Positions 42,877-52,099 of a DNA stretch of 64,000 bases are shown one piece after another (position 1 is the stretch's first letter; every line of letters starts with the position of its first letter). The stretch is from JAGTVG01 sp965365275. GTDB lineage: Bacteria; Bacteroidota; Bacteroidia; Cytophagales; Cyclobacteriaceae. The notes beneath the pieces are model-generated. The model searched no databases and had not been told where the DNA came from. It was given only the letters and a program-made list of their open reading frames with translations. The stretch spans positions 1 to 64,000 of the forward strand of contig CBDUBA010000003.1 in the NCBI GenBank assembly GCA_965365275.1, written 5' to 3'. A program made the position numbers and the translations under genes.

Positions 42877-43879
42877 TCTCAATGGAAAATCAATCCTAGT
42901 AACCGGGGGTACGGGATCGTTCGGACAGAAATTTGTATTGGAAGTCCTGCACAAATTCCCCCGGATCCATCGTCTGGTAGTATTCTCAAGGGATGAGTTG
43001 AAGCAGTATGAGATGTCACAGCGTTTCCCTAAATCTAAATATGACTGCATACGATATTTCATAGGGGATGTGCGTGATCCGAACCGTCTTACCAGGGCCT
43101 TTGAAGAGATTGACATAGTAGTTCATGCGGCTGCCCTGAAGCAGGTACCGGCAGCGGAATACAATCCCTTTGAATTTATAAATACAAACATTATTGGAGC
43201 AGAGAACGTAATAAATGCCGCGCTTGACAACCATGTTGAAACAGTCGTTGCCTTATCCACAGATAAAGCTGCCGCACCGATAAATCTATATGGTGCCACC
43301 AAACTATGTTCTGATAAGCTTTTTATTGCGGCAAATAACATCAAAGGAAGCCGGAAATGTAAATTTACGATCGTCAGATATGGAAATGTAATGGGTTCCA
43401 GAGGATCAGTCATGCCGCTATTCATAAAGCAGAAATCAGATAATCTGCTTACCATAACAAACCGGGAAATGACCCGTTTCAATATTTCCCTGCAGGAGGG
43501 CGTTGATCTTGTCCTGTATGCCATGGAAAAAAGCCTGGGCGGGGAGATCTTTGTCCCTAAAATACCCTCCTATAAGATCATGGATGTGGCTAAAGCCATC
43601 GCACCAGATGCTAAAATTGAAATTACGGGTACACGGCCCGGTGAGAAACTGCATGAGGAGATGGTTACTACTGCCGATGCCCCAAATACACTCGATATCG
43701 ACAGTCACTATATCATTCTGCCGGTGGTCCATGATATTAAGAAGAAGAAATACCTGGATTATTATAATGGGAAATTAATGCCTGAAGGTTTTTCCTACAA
43801 CTCCGGCAACAATAATAAGTGGTTATCTGTTGAAGAGATCCGCAACCTGGTAAGAATGCATGTAACCCCAGAAATTTAA
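42869..43879 (+). CDS. pseB: UDP-GlcNAc 4,6-dehydratase (inverting)
   Basis: A 336-residue extended SDR. VTGGTGSFGQKFVLEVL is the nucleotide-binding motif, FSRDELKQYEM and IGDVRDPNRL are typical PseB/FlaA1 blocks, and NLYGATK supplies the catalytic Tyr/Lys. It converts UDP-GlcNAc to UDP-2-acetamido-2,6-dideoxy-L-arabino-hex-4-ulose, the first step to pseudaminic acid. The absence of an N-terminal membrane part separates it from FlmA-like membrane dehydratases. PseC follows after 5 bp. Assignment is strong because the whole Pse set is adjacent. Confidence 0.95.
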   Translation: MIDLNGKSILVTGGTGSFGQKFVLEVLHKFPRIHRLVVFSRDELKQYEMSQRFPKSKYDCIRYFIGDVRDPNRLTRAFEEIDIVVHAAALKQVPAAEYNPFEFINTNIIGAENVINAALDNHVETVVALSTDKAAAPINLYGATKLCSDKLFIAANNIKGSRKCKFTIVRYGNVMGSRGSVMPLFIKQKSDNLLTITNREMTRFNISLQEGVDLVLYAMEKSLGGEIFVPKIPSYKIMDVAKAIAPDAKIEITGTRPGEKLHEEMVTTADAPNTLDIDSHYIILPVVHDIKKKKYLDYYNGKLMPEGFSYNSGNNNKWLSVEEIRNLVRMHVTPEI

Positions 43880-43884
43880 GTTTT

Positions 43885-45045
43885 ATGCAAAATCTGATTC
43901 CCTACGGTAAACAACATCTCATCCAGGAGGATATTGATGCAGCAATATCAGTCCTGAAATCCGATTTTATAACACAAGGACCCGTAGTAGATGAATTTGA
44001 AAAAGCCTATGCAAATTATATAGGTTCAAAATATGCAGTTGCTGTTTCTAATGGGACGACAGCTTTGCACTTATCAGCCATGGCTCTCGGTGTTTCAAAG
44101 GGAGATAAAGTTATTACAAGCCCCCTTACTTTTGCTGCATCTGCCAATTGCGTTCTATATTGTGGGGGAGAAATTAGTTTCGTGGATATTGATCCCGAAT
44201 CATTATGTATTGATTTAAATAGGGTCGAAGATGTCCTCAGGAAAAATTCTACCCGTGACATAAAGGGAATTATTCCGGTGGACTTCGCTGGTTACCCGGT
44301 TAATACAGAAGATATCAGATCTCTGGCTGAAAAATATGGCTTATGGATACTGGAAGATGCCTGTCACGCCCCGGGTGCCAGTTTTTCTGATTCTAAGGGA
44401 AAACAACAGCAAAGTGGCAATGGGGAGTTTTCGGATCTTTCAATCTTTTCTTTTCATCCTGTCAAGCATATAGCCACAGGAGAAGGAGGAATGATAACAG
44501 GGAATAACCTCGAGAGGATCAACAGGATTAAAAGGTTACGCACTCATGGAATTACAAAGGATCCTGAACTCCTTAAACAAAAAGACGAGGGAGGTTGGTA
44601 TTATGAGATGCAGGACCTCGGGTATAATTACAGAATTACGGATTTTCAATGCGCATTGGGCATCTCGCAACTGAAACGGGCAGAAAAATCCCTGAGAAGG
44701 AGACAGGAAATTGCCAACCGTTATATGAATGCATTCCAGGACTATGATTTTATCAAAATGACAAATGTCCCTCAAAATATAGTCCATGCATGGCATCTTT
44801 TTGTAATACAAATCCCACGGCGCAGAGATCTATACGATTTCCTTAGAGAAAATGGAATCTATACACAGGTTCACTATATCCCTGTTCATTTACAGCCATA
44901 TTATAAAAACCTGGGCTGGAATAAGGGAGACTTTCCGATAACAGAGAATTATTATGATCATTGTCTGAGTTTACCCATGTATCCTAGTCTGAAAGAAGAA
45001 GAACAGGAATATGTAATAACTAAAGTCAAGGAGTTTTTTGGATGA
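43885..45045 (+). CDS. pseC: UDP-4-amino-4,6-dideoxy-N-acetyl-beta-L-altrosamine transaminase
   Basis: A 386-residue DegT/DnrJ/EryC1-type aminotransferase that adds the 4-amino group to the PseB product. Blocks: IPYGKQHLIQEDIDAA, AVSNGTTALHLSAMALG, SPLTFAASANC, EDACHAPGASF, and SFHPVKHIATGEGGMI with the PLP Lys. YNYRITDFQCALG and VHYIPVHLQPYY close the active site. It overlaps the next gene by 4 bp. Confidence 0.95.
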   Translation: MQNLIPYGKQHLIQEDIDAAISVLKSDFITQGPVVDEFEKAYANYIGSKYAVAVSNGTTALHLSAMALGVSKGDKVITSPLTFAASANCVLYCGGEISFVDIDPESLCIDLNRVEDVLRKNSTRDIKGIIPVDFAGYPVNTEDIRSLAEKYGLWILEDACHAPGASFSDSKGKQQQSGNGEFSDLSIFSFHPVKHIATGEGGMITGNNLERINRIKRLRTHGITKDPELLKQKDEGGWYYEMQDLGYNYRITDFQCALGISQLKRAEKSLRRRQEIANRYMNAFQDYDFIKMTNVPQNIVHAWHLFVIQIPRRRDLYDFLRENGIYTQVHYIPVHLQPYYKNLGWNKGDFPITENYYDHCLSLPMYPSLKEEEQEYVITKVKEFFG

Positions 45046-45905
45046 AAACAGGAGCAATTATTCAAGCCAGAATGTCATCCAAAAGACTGCCTGGCAAAGT
45101 ACTTAAAGAGCTACCTTATGAAGGTGGAATTAGCTCTTTGGAACAAATTGTTTACAGGCTAAAACAGGTTGAAAGCATTCATGAAGTAATTATTGCCACA
45201 TCGACCAACAAAGAAGACAAAGCCATCGTTAACATGGCCCAGTCTAAAAATATTAATGTGTTCGCCGGAAGCCTTAACAACGTATTGGAGCGTTTTTATT
45301 GCGCGGCAAAGCCCTATAGTTTTGACCATGTAGTTAGAATCACCGGTGATTGTCCATGTATAGATCCCGTAATAATTGAAGAGACAATACAAAAACATTT
45401 GCAGGAGAAAGCGGACTTTACCACAACGGGCGCACTGAAGCGTACTTTCCCGATTGGCATGGACACAGCGGTTATAAAAATGCAGGCATTGGAGGAAGCA
45501 TATCATAAAGCTGATAAAGATTATGAGAAAGAGCATGTGACCCCATACATATATAAATCTCATCCTGAAAAATTTAAAATTGTATCCATTGAGGCATCAG
45601 AGGAATTGACAGATCCAAATCTTCGTGTTACAATGGATACCCCTGAAGATTACCTTTTATTATGTTCAATCTATGATACTTTATACCCCAAAAATCGAAG
45701 CTTTGGACTAAGGGAAATATTCAAGTTATTGGATCAGAAGCCCTGGCTCAGAAAAATTAATGAACAAATTCAACACAAAAAATTACATTCATCCCTGCAG
45801 AGTGAATTAAACGAGGTCATTGATTATTGTGAAAAACAGGATCTCAAAAATGCAAGATCGTTTATTGTTAGTAAGTTAAAAGATAACAATTCTATCAGAT
45901 TATGA
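45042..45905 (+). CDS. pseF: Cytidylyltransferase, SpsF/PseF-like (CMP-pseudaminic acid synthetase)
   Basis: A 287-residue nucleotidyltransferase. AIIQARMSSKRLPGKVLKEL is the CMP-sugar synthetase P-loop-like motif; RITGDCPCIDP and MDTPEDYLLL hold the metal-binding acidic residues. The sequence is of the SpsF type (Bacillus spore coat) rather than the classic Campylobacter PseF, but in gene position it is the only candidate to activate pseudaminic acid with CTP. The last 55 residues are an extra helical tail (NEQIQHKKLHSSLQSELNEV). It overlaps both neighbours by 4 bp. Gene symbol rests on context. Confidence 0.85.
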   Translation: MKTGAIIQARMSSKRLPGKVLKELPYEGGISSLEQIVYRLKQVESIHEVIIATSTNKEDKAIVNMAQSKNINVFAGSLNNVLERFYCAAKPYSFDHVVRITGDCPCIDPVIIEETIQKHLQEKADFTTTGALKRTFPIGMDTAVIKMQALEEAYHKADKDYEKEHVTPYIYKSHPEKFKIVSIEASEELTDPNLRVTMDTPEDYLLLCSIYDTLYPKNRSFGLREIFKLLDQKPWLRKINEQIQHKKLHSSLQSELNEVIDYCEKQDLKNARSFIVSKLKDNNSIRL

Positions 45906-46393
45906 GAGACCTGTTATTAAAAGAAGTAGATGAGTCCGATTATGAGAATTATTATCTGATCCGCAGCGAAAAAGAAAATTTATTCTGGACAGGATATGAC
46001 ACCCCCCCTCATAAAGAGCGTTTTTTTAACTGGTTTATAGACAGAATTGCTGATCAGCAAAAGCACCTTTACCTATTATTTGACAATGAAGTTTGTGTAG
46101 GTTCTTTAAATGTGGATTTTTATGATGACTATGTAGCCATAGGTTATTCAACCCTTACTAATCATAAAGGAAAAGGGTATGCAACCTATCTTGTTGCAGA
46201 AGCAATTCGAATTGCGGATGAGGCCAAAACAGGAAATCCAGAATTAAAAAAAATAATAGCCTGGATTAATTACCAGAATCAAGCTTCCATCAGAGTAGTT
46301 GAGAAAAATGGATTTCAAAAATCGGATATTACTGAAACTAGAAAACGATTCGGGAATCAAGAACTCTATTATCAATTTGAAATCTACCTGTAA
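45902..46393 (+). CDS. pseH: GNAT N-acetyltransferase, PseH-like
   Basis: A 163-residue GNAT acyltransferase. IGYSTLTNHKGKGYATYLV contains the acetyl-CoA loop (here KGKGYA), and NYQNQASIRVVEKNGFQK is the C-terminal GNAT signature. In the Pse pathway this is the step that acetylates the 4-amino group made by PseC, before PseG removes UDP. It could use another acyl-CoA, which would change the N-7 substituent of the product. Codon usage from here to about 49.6 kb looks more A+T-rich than in the first half of the operon. Confidence 0.82.
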   Translation: MRDLLLKEVDESDYENYYLIRSEKENLFWTGYDTPPHKERFFNWFIDRIADQQKHLYLLFDNEVCVGSLNVDFYDDYVAIGYSTLTNHKGKGYATYLVAEAIRIADEAKTGNPELKKIIAWINYQNQASIRVVEKNGFQKSDITETRKRFGNQELYYQFEIYL

Positions 46394-46396
46394 ATA

Positions 46397-47422
46397 ATGT
46401 TTTATTTTAAAGCGGAAGCAAATAGTATAATTGGCGGGGGGCACCTTCACAGGTGTCTGACATTAGCAAAAAAATGCAGGGCACTTAAACTCCATGCTGA
46501 GTTCATTTTTTCAAACAGTTCACCAGATTTTATTAAAAGAGTCTCCGATGATGGATTTAAATATCATATTATAAAAGAATCCCAATGGAACAACATCGAA
46601 AAATATAAAGAGATTATCCCTGAGCATTCCATAATTGTATTTGATTCAGACGATCCAAAATACTTTGAAAGGGAACTGAATGAGAAATTGAACAGGAATG
46701 GAATAAAAACCGCCTGTTATACGATAACTGATCGATATGAATTATGGAATGATATTGTTATCAATCCGAATATCATTGCATTTACCCATGATTATACGAC
46801 CAAACCCGAGGCAATTACACTGTTGGGACCAGAATACATGATAATTCGGGATGAATTTATTTTAACAAAACCTAATCCAAAAAATACTGGTAAGAAAAAA
46901 AATATATTAATCACTTTTGGCAATGCCGATGTGTCAAATTTAACCGGTTATATCTTACCCCATCTTCAGGGTCTTGAACAATATATTAATAAATGCATGG
47001 TAATTATTGGCCCGTTATATAAGGATAGTAAAAAAATAAAGGAAATTATTGCCTCACTTGACAGTATTCAGGTAGATACTCATGAAAATGTGAACAACAT
47101 GATCCCATTGTATAAAGAAACTGATATTGCCATTACCTCAGGTGGAATGAGTATGTGGGAAATGTCACTCTTTGAAATTAAACAATTGGTTATTGCATCG
47201 AGTCCCAGAGAAGTAGCCTATGTAAACTACATGGATAAACTAGGCTATATAAAAAAAATTGGCACTTATGATCAATTACCGGATAAAGCAGAATGTCAGT
47301 CTATAATTAAACAAGCTATTAACAATAATTCCTTAGAATTCAAGCTGGAAGCTTTCAGAGAAACATTGAATCCAAACGGAGCTGAATTATTGATAAAAAA
47401 AATGAAAGAAGTAATTCCTTAA
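46397..47422 (+). CDS. pseG: UDP-2,4-diacetamido-2,4,6-trideoxy-beta-L-altropyranose hydrolase
   Basis: A 341-residue GT-B-fold hydrolase of the PseG/SpsG family. NSIIGGGHLHRCLTLAKKC holds the Gly-rich loop and catalytic-type His; ITFGNADVSNLTG and ITSGGMSMWEMSLF are the two later family blocks (the usual GGSD is GNAD here). It releases UDP with inversion to give the free altrose derivative that PseI condenses with phosphoenolpyruvate. It is 3 bp after the GNAT gene. Confident from motif order and context. Confidence 0.92.
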   Translation: MFYFKAEANSIIGGGHLHRCLTLAKKCRALKLHAEFIFSNSSPDFIKRVSDDGFKYHIIKESQWNNIEKYKEIIPEHSIIVFDSDDPKYFERELNEKLNRNGIKTACYTITDRYELWNDIVINPNIIAFTHDYTTKPEAITLLGPEYMIIRDEFILTKPNPKNTGKKKNILITFGNADVSNLTGYILPHLQGLEQYINKCMVIIGPLYKDSKKIKEIIASLDSIQVDTHENVNNMIPLYKETDIAITSGGMSMWEMSLFEIKQLVIASSPREVAYVNYMDKLGYIKKIGTYDQLPDKAECQSIIKQAINNNSLEFKLEAFRETLNPNGAELLIKKMKEVIP

Positions 47423-47438
47423 TTTCGAATATTGAAAG

Positions 47439-48701
47439 ATGAAAAAAATATTAATAGTAGGTGCAGGAATTGAGCAGGTGCCCGCAATAAAAATTGCTAA
47501 GGAAATGGGCCACACTGTTTTGGTATCCGATATGTCACCTGCAGCCCCGGGAATTCCATTTGCAGATAAAAGTTACATTGTCAGTACTAAAGATTATGAA
47601 GGCAATCTTAAAATTGCATCTGAAGAGAATATTGATGGAATAATGACACTCTGCTCAGAAACTGCCATTCCAGTTGTTGCTAAGGTCTCATCAAAATTGG
47701 GTTTGCCAGGATTTAGTGAAAGAACGGCCTTTGCTGCGACAAACAAAGGGGCTATGAGAGAAACAATGCTTCAAAACAATGTAGCAATGAGTCCATTTGT
47801 TATGGCTACTAATTTAGGCCAAGCCCTGGATTTTGTACAAAAAACAACGCCACCCTGGGTTGTAAAACCCAGCGATTCGTCAGGTCAGAGGGGAACTACG
47901 TTTGTTAACGATGCCAGGGATATTCCGAAAGCCTATGAATTTGCAATAAAATACTCAAATGATAATACAGCGCTGATCGATCAGTTTATCGATGGACCTG
48001 AAATAAATGTAACAGCATTACTGGATAAAGGAAAAATCAAGTTTCTATCATTATCTAACCGGGTTACCTTAGGTGCTCCGAATTTTGGTATTGCTGTCAG
48101 GCACATCGCGCCGGTCCATCTTGATTCGGAAGGACGAAAGCAAATAATGGATATGTCTGTTCAGACCATCAGAGCAATAGGCCTTGAAAATGGAATTGCT
48201 TATCCTCAAATCATTATGAGTAAAGAGGGTCCCAGATTTGTTGAAATTGCTGTTCGTATACCTGGTGGGCATATGAGAGAAGTAGCCATGCATCTCAGTG
48301 GTATTGATATGATAAAAACCACCATCTGGCAGTCATTAGGAATAGATTTAAATACAAAGAATATTCAAACAGAAAGTTCTTATCCATCTGTTTCGATAAA
48401 ATTTATTACTAGTAAAAATATTAATATAAAGAACGAGACTGTCCGAAAAATTGATGGAATTGAGGATGCGCTTAAGGATCCCAATGTAAAAACATGTTAT
48501 TTAAGATTGCCTTTTGGCAAAAAGGTTCCTGAATTACAAAATTCCGTTGGCAGGTTTGGATCTATTATTGTTACTGGAAATTCAAAAAAGGAAACTTTAT
48601 TGAAAACAGAAGAGATCTTTAATAATATAAAGGTAAATGACATACCGTTAGAGGAATACTCTAATTACAACCCGTATAATAAAGATATTATAGATTTTTG
48701 A
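47439..48701 (+). CDS. ATP-grasp ligase in the pseudaminic acid cluster
   Basis: A 420-residue ATP-grasp enzyme of the carbamoyl-phosphate-synthase-like group. ILIVGAGIEQVPAIKIAKEMG starts the pre-ATP-grasp domain; PPWVVKPSDSSGQRGTTFV is the ATP-binding loop; DQFIDGPEINVTALLD and PRFVEIAVRIPGGHM provide metal-binding acidic residues. Such enzymes join a carboxylate to an amine via an acyl phosphate. It is not part of the core Pse pathway. Lying between PseG and PseI, it probably attaches an amino acid or similar acyl group to an amino sugar. That function is inference; the domain call is firm. Confidence 0.88.
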   Translation: MKKILIVGAGIEQVPAIKIAKEMGHTVLVSDMSPAAPGIPFADKSYIVSTKDYEGNLKIASEENIDGIMTLCSETAIPVVAKVSSKLGLPGFSERTAFAATNKGAMRETMLQNNVAMSPFVMATNLGQALDFVQKTTPPWVVKPSDSSGQRGTTFVNDARDIPKAYEFAIKYSNDNTALIDQFIDGPEINVTALLDKGKIKFLSLSNRVTLGAPNFGIAVRHIAPVHLDSEGRKQIMDMSVQTIRAIGLENGIAYPQIIMSKEGPRFVEIAVRIPGGHMREVAMHLSGIDMIKTTIWQSLGIDLNTKNIQTESSYPSVSIKFITSKNINIKNETVRKIDGIEDALKDPNVKTCYLRLPFGKKVPELQNSVGRFGSIIVTGNSKKETLLKTEEIFNNIKVNDIPLEEYSNYNPYNKDIIDF

Positions 48702-48702
48702 T

Positions 48703-49587
48703 ATGTATGATCAGGTAAAAAAGACCAAATACGGATATTACGAGCTTAAAGAAAAACCTTCTCCTGAAGAATTATCAGAGTATTATACCAAAAAATACTT
48801 TCAGGAAACAAAAGGTGCTTATCAGAAAGCGTATTCTGATTCAGAAATTAAGTTTATTAATAATAGAATTAAAAGGAAATACATCATTATCAATGATAAA
48901 ATATCATCAGATCATCCTAAGAAATTCCTTGATATCGGATGTGGTGAAGGATGGTCTTTGTCGTATTTCCATTCACAAGGCTGGGAAGTTAAAGGTCTCG
49001 ATTTTAGCACATATGGTTGCCAAAGCAATAATCCGGAAATGGTCCGGTTTGTTCAAGATGGAAATGTATTCGATAATATCAAAAAGCTGGCTGATTCATC
49101 TGAAAAATATGATGTGATCCTGCTGGATAATGTACTTGAGCATGTATATGATCCTGAAGAATTAATTCATATCTTACCAAATTATCTGAATAAGAATGGC
49201 ATTTTATGTATTGAAGTACCTAATGATTTTTCGGTTCTTCAACAATATTTATACAACCAGCATATGATAGATAAAGCATTTTGGGTGGCTATTCCTGATC
49301 ATATTTCTTATTTTAACGTTAATGGCTTGAATAATTTAATGGAGGCACATGGTTGGCAATTATTTCATTTAAACACGGATTATCCATTGGATTTGAATCT
49401 ATTGAACCAGGACAGCAATTATGTAATGGATAAAGAAAAGGGAAGAAATGTCCACCTCGCAAGGGTTGATATTGAAAACCTGTTGGATGATATAAACTCA
49501 GAACTTGCTATAAAACTTCTTTCAGTTTATGCCGAAATGGGTTTGGGCAGAAATATTATTGGTTTTTTTAAAAGATTGGAAAAATGA
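48703..49587 (+). CDS. Class I SAM-dependent methyltransferase
   Basis: A 294-residue methyltransferase. FLDIGCGEGWSLSYFHSQGW is motif I with a following Asp (GLDFS), and VILLDNVLEHVYDPEELI is the motif III/IV area. PDHISYFNVNGLNNLMEAHGW matches the family often seen in polysaccharide loci (Methyltransf_23-like). It starts 1 bp after the ATP-grasp stop and overlaps PseI by 4 bp, so it is firmly in the operon. It probably O- or N-methylates the nonulosonic acid or the attached acyl group. Confidence 0.88.
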   Translation: MYDQVKKTKYGYYELKEKPSPEELSEYYTKKYFQETKGAYQKAYSDSEIKFINNRIKRKYIIINDKISSDHPKKFLDIGCGEGWSLSYFHSQGWEVKGLDFSTYGCQSNNPEMVRFVQDGNVFDNIKKLADSSEKYDVILLDNVLEHVYDPEELIHILPNYLNKNGILCIEVPNDFSVLQQYLYNQHMIDKAFWVAIPDHISYFNVNGLNNLMEAHGWQLFHLNTDYPLDLNLLNQDSNYVMDKEKGRNVHLARVDIENLLDDINSELAIKLLSVYAEMGLGRNIIGFFKRLEK

Positions 49588-50612
49588 ATTTTGAGGAATT
49601 GGATCATGCATATATTATAGCCGAGCTATCTGCTAACCATTGTGGAGATTTTGACATTGCGGTAAAAACACTCAGAGCAATGAAAGCATCGGGTGCCGAT
49701 GCTGTAAAACTACAGACCTTCACACCTGATAGCATGACGATGGATTCTGAGCAAGACTGGTTTCAGACCCGTAAAGACAGTTTATGGGGAGGGCAAAAAC
49801 TATTCGATCTGTATAAAAAAGCACATACGCCATGGGAGTGGCATAAAAAATTACAAGATCTCGCCAACGATCTGAGGCTTGATTTTTTCTCTTCACCTTT
49901 CGATTTTTCCGCTGTTGAAAAATTGCAATCACTCAATGTCCCCGCCTTTAAAATAGCTTCATTCGAAATTACCGATATACCTTTAATACAAAAAGTGGCA
50001 CAGACAGGTAAACCTATTATTATCTCGACAGGAATTGCCACTGAAGAAGATATAAAGCTTGCCGTGGAAACCTGTCGTAAGGAAAACAATAACCAGATTG
50101 CACTGTTAAAATGCACTTCTGCTTACCCAAGTCCATATAATGAGATTAATCTGAAAGCCATTCCGCTTTTAAAAGAGAAGTACAATGTAACCCCCGGATT
50201 GTCAGATCATACACTGGGCATATCGGTACCTGTGGCTGCCGTTACACTGGGTGCTAAAATTATTGAAAAACACTTTATACTGGATAAAAAGCTCCCCAGT
50301 TTGGATAAAGACTTTTCCCTCAATCCGATGGAGTTTAAGGAAATGGTTACAGCCGTAAGACAAACTGAGCAAGCCATGGGAAATGCAACCTTAAAGCTTA
50401 CGGAAAAGGCTGAGAAAGCAAGGCAGTCCAGACGTTCATTATTTGTCGTTAAAAACATAAAAAAAGGAGAAAGGCTTACCACCGAGAATATTAAATCATT
50501 ACGTCCCGGGAATGGGCTTCATCCGAAATATCTTCCGCAAATTATTGGGAAAAAAGCTTCCAGGGCTATAGACGCGGGCACTCCATTAAGTTTCAATGAT
50601 ATAACCGGTTAA
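49584..50612 (+). CDS. pseI: Pseudaminic acid synthase
   Basis: A 342-residue NeuB-family synthase condensing phosphoenolpyruvate with the 6-deoxy altrose derivative. AYIIAELSANHCGDFDIAVK and ADAVKLQTFTPDSMT form the first strands of the barrel; PGLSDHTLGISVPVAAV and IIEKHFILDK are the metal and substrate blocks. The C-terminal 60 residues are an antifreeze-like SAF domain (RSLFVVKNIKKGERLT). The TPDSMT wording is typical of PseI rather than NeuB. It overlaps the methyltransferase gene by 4 bp and is 5 bp from the flippase. Confidence 0.95.
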   Translation: MNFEELDHAYIIAELSANHCGDFDIAVKTLRAMKASGADAVKLQTFTPDSMTMDSEQDWFQTRKDSLWGGQKLFDLYKKAHTPWEWHKKLQDLANDLRLDFFSSPFDFSAVEKLQSLNVPAFKIASFEITDIPLIQKVAQTGKPIIISTGIATEEDIKLAVETCRKENNNQIALLKCTSAYPSPYNEINLKAIPLLKEKYNVTPGLSDHTLGISVPVAAVTLGAKIIEKHFILDKKLPSLDKDFSLNPMEFKEMVTAVRQTEQAMGNATLKLTEKAEKARQSRRSLFVVKNIKKGERLTTENIKSLRPGNGLHPKYLPQIIGKKASRAIDAGTPLSFNDITG

Positions 50613-50617
50613 GAGTA

Positions 50618-52099
50618 TTGGGGACGATTAAAAAACAATCAATCATTTCTACTATATACATCTACCTGGGTGTGGCCATAGGATTTGTTTCCACGGGTAT
50701 TCTTATGCCACGGTTCCTGACTGAAGAACAAAACGGAATTATCAAGCTGCTGGTATCCTATTCATTGCTATTTGCACAATTTGCCTCCCTGGGTTTTCAG
50801 GTCGCTACCGTTCGTTTTTTCCCGTATTTCAAAGATAAAAAGAAGGGACACAATGGATTTTTTCCTTTGCTTACCCTTGTTGGTGTTCTGGGATTCTGCC
50901 TTTTTCTTGTTATCTATTATTTAATAAAAGGACCGATTATCGAATATGAATCAGAAAAGAACTCTGTATTTGCTAATTATTTCTTTCTGATACTGCCTTT
51001 AACATTTTTCTTCCTCTACTTTAACCTGTTTGATATCTATTCCCGAGTGCTTCTTAAGTCAACGGTTGGGACCTTTCTCAAGGAGCTATTTCAGAGGCTG
51101 CTGATCTTAGTAGCTATCCTGTTGTATACTTTTAAAATGATAGGTTTCTGGGAATTTACTATTTTTTATGTAGCTACTCTTTCCCTGCCAACGGTTATTC
51201 TTTTCTTTTATCTGTTGTTCAAAGGGGAAATATTTATTAAACCTGACTTCGGATTCATAAAAGGTGACCTGGCCAGATCTATATCCAGTTTATCTCTCTA
51301 CGGAGTATTTATAGGATTCAGCCAGATCGCCATATCCCAGATAGACAGCATCCTAATTAACTTCTTCAAAGACACGGCCAGTACCGGCATTTATGCGATT
51401 ACTTTTTATTACGGGACCCTGGTCATTCTACCTTCTCGAGCCGTTTTCAGGATAGCCCCTTCATTCATAGCAGAAGCTTTTAGACAGAATGATATGGAGC
51501 AGATCAGAAATATTCAATATAAAAGCTGCCTGAACCAGCTACTGATCGGCACGGGTATATTCCTGTTACTCTGGCTGAATATTGACAATGTTTTTAAGAT
51601 CCTGCCACAGGAATACATATCCGGCAAATATGTCATTTTGTTCATAGGATTGGCAAATCTTATCAGTATGGGCGGAGGACTTTCATCGCAGATTATCACA
51701 AATTCAAAGTTTTACCGGTATAACGGACTGTTTGTTATTATTTATTTAGGTTTGACCGTAATCCTGAATATAATTTTTATTCCAGTCCTGGGAATAAAAG
51801 GCGCGGCCCTGGCGGCCATGGCTTCCATGCTGGTGTTTAATATTCTGAAGTTTATCTTTGTTTATAATAAATTTAATATACAGCCCTATAGAAACCGACA
51901 CATCAGGATATTGTTGACAGGCGTCATAGCCTACATTATTACCGCCCTATTTACATATCCTGAACACCTGATTTTGAATATCACTTTAAAATCATCATTA
52001 TTCAGCATATTATTTATTATCCTGAATTATATCTCTGGTACCTCAGCTGATTTTAATGAACTAATTGAAAAGTATATCCCATCACTTCGTAAAAAATAA
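50618..52099 (+). CDS. Wzx-type polysaccharide flippase
   Basis: A 493-residue membrane protein of the MOP/polysaccharide-transport superfamily with about 14 hydrophobic segments. TTG at 50618 is taken as start because it directly precedes the conserved IKKQSIISTIYIYLGVAIGF and no ATG is available. It would flip the lipid-linked glycan across the inner membrane. It is the last gene of the operon; its stop codon ends one base before the convergent prfB stop, so no terminator fits between them. Confidence 0.9.
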   Translation: MGTIKKQSIISTIYIYLGVAIGFVSTGILMPRFLTEEQNGIIKLLVSYSLLFAQFASLGFQVATVRFFPYFKDKKKGHNGFFPLLTLVGVLGFCLFLVIYYLIKGPIIEYESEKNSVFANYFFLILPLTFFFLYFNLFDIYSRVLLKSTVGTFLKELFQRLLILVAILLYTFKMIGFWEFTIFYVATLSLPTVILFFYLLFKGEIFIKPDFGFIKGDLARSISSLSLYGVFIGFSQIAISQIDSILINFFKDTASTGIYAITFYYGTLVILPSRAVFRIAPSFIAEAFRQNDMEQIRNIQYKSCLNQLLIGTGIFLLLWLNIDNVFKILPQEYISGKYVILFIGLANLISMGGGLSSQIITNSKFYRYNGLFVIIYLGLTVILNIIFIPVLGIKGAALAAMASMLVFNILKFIFVYNKFNIQPYRNRHIRILLTGVIAYIITALFTYPEHLILNITLKSSLFSILFIILNYISGTSADFNELIEKYIPSLRKK

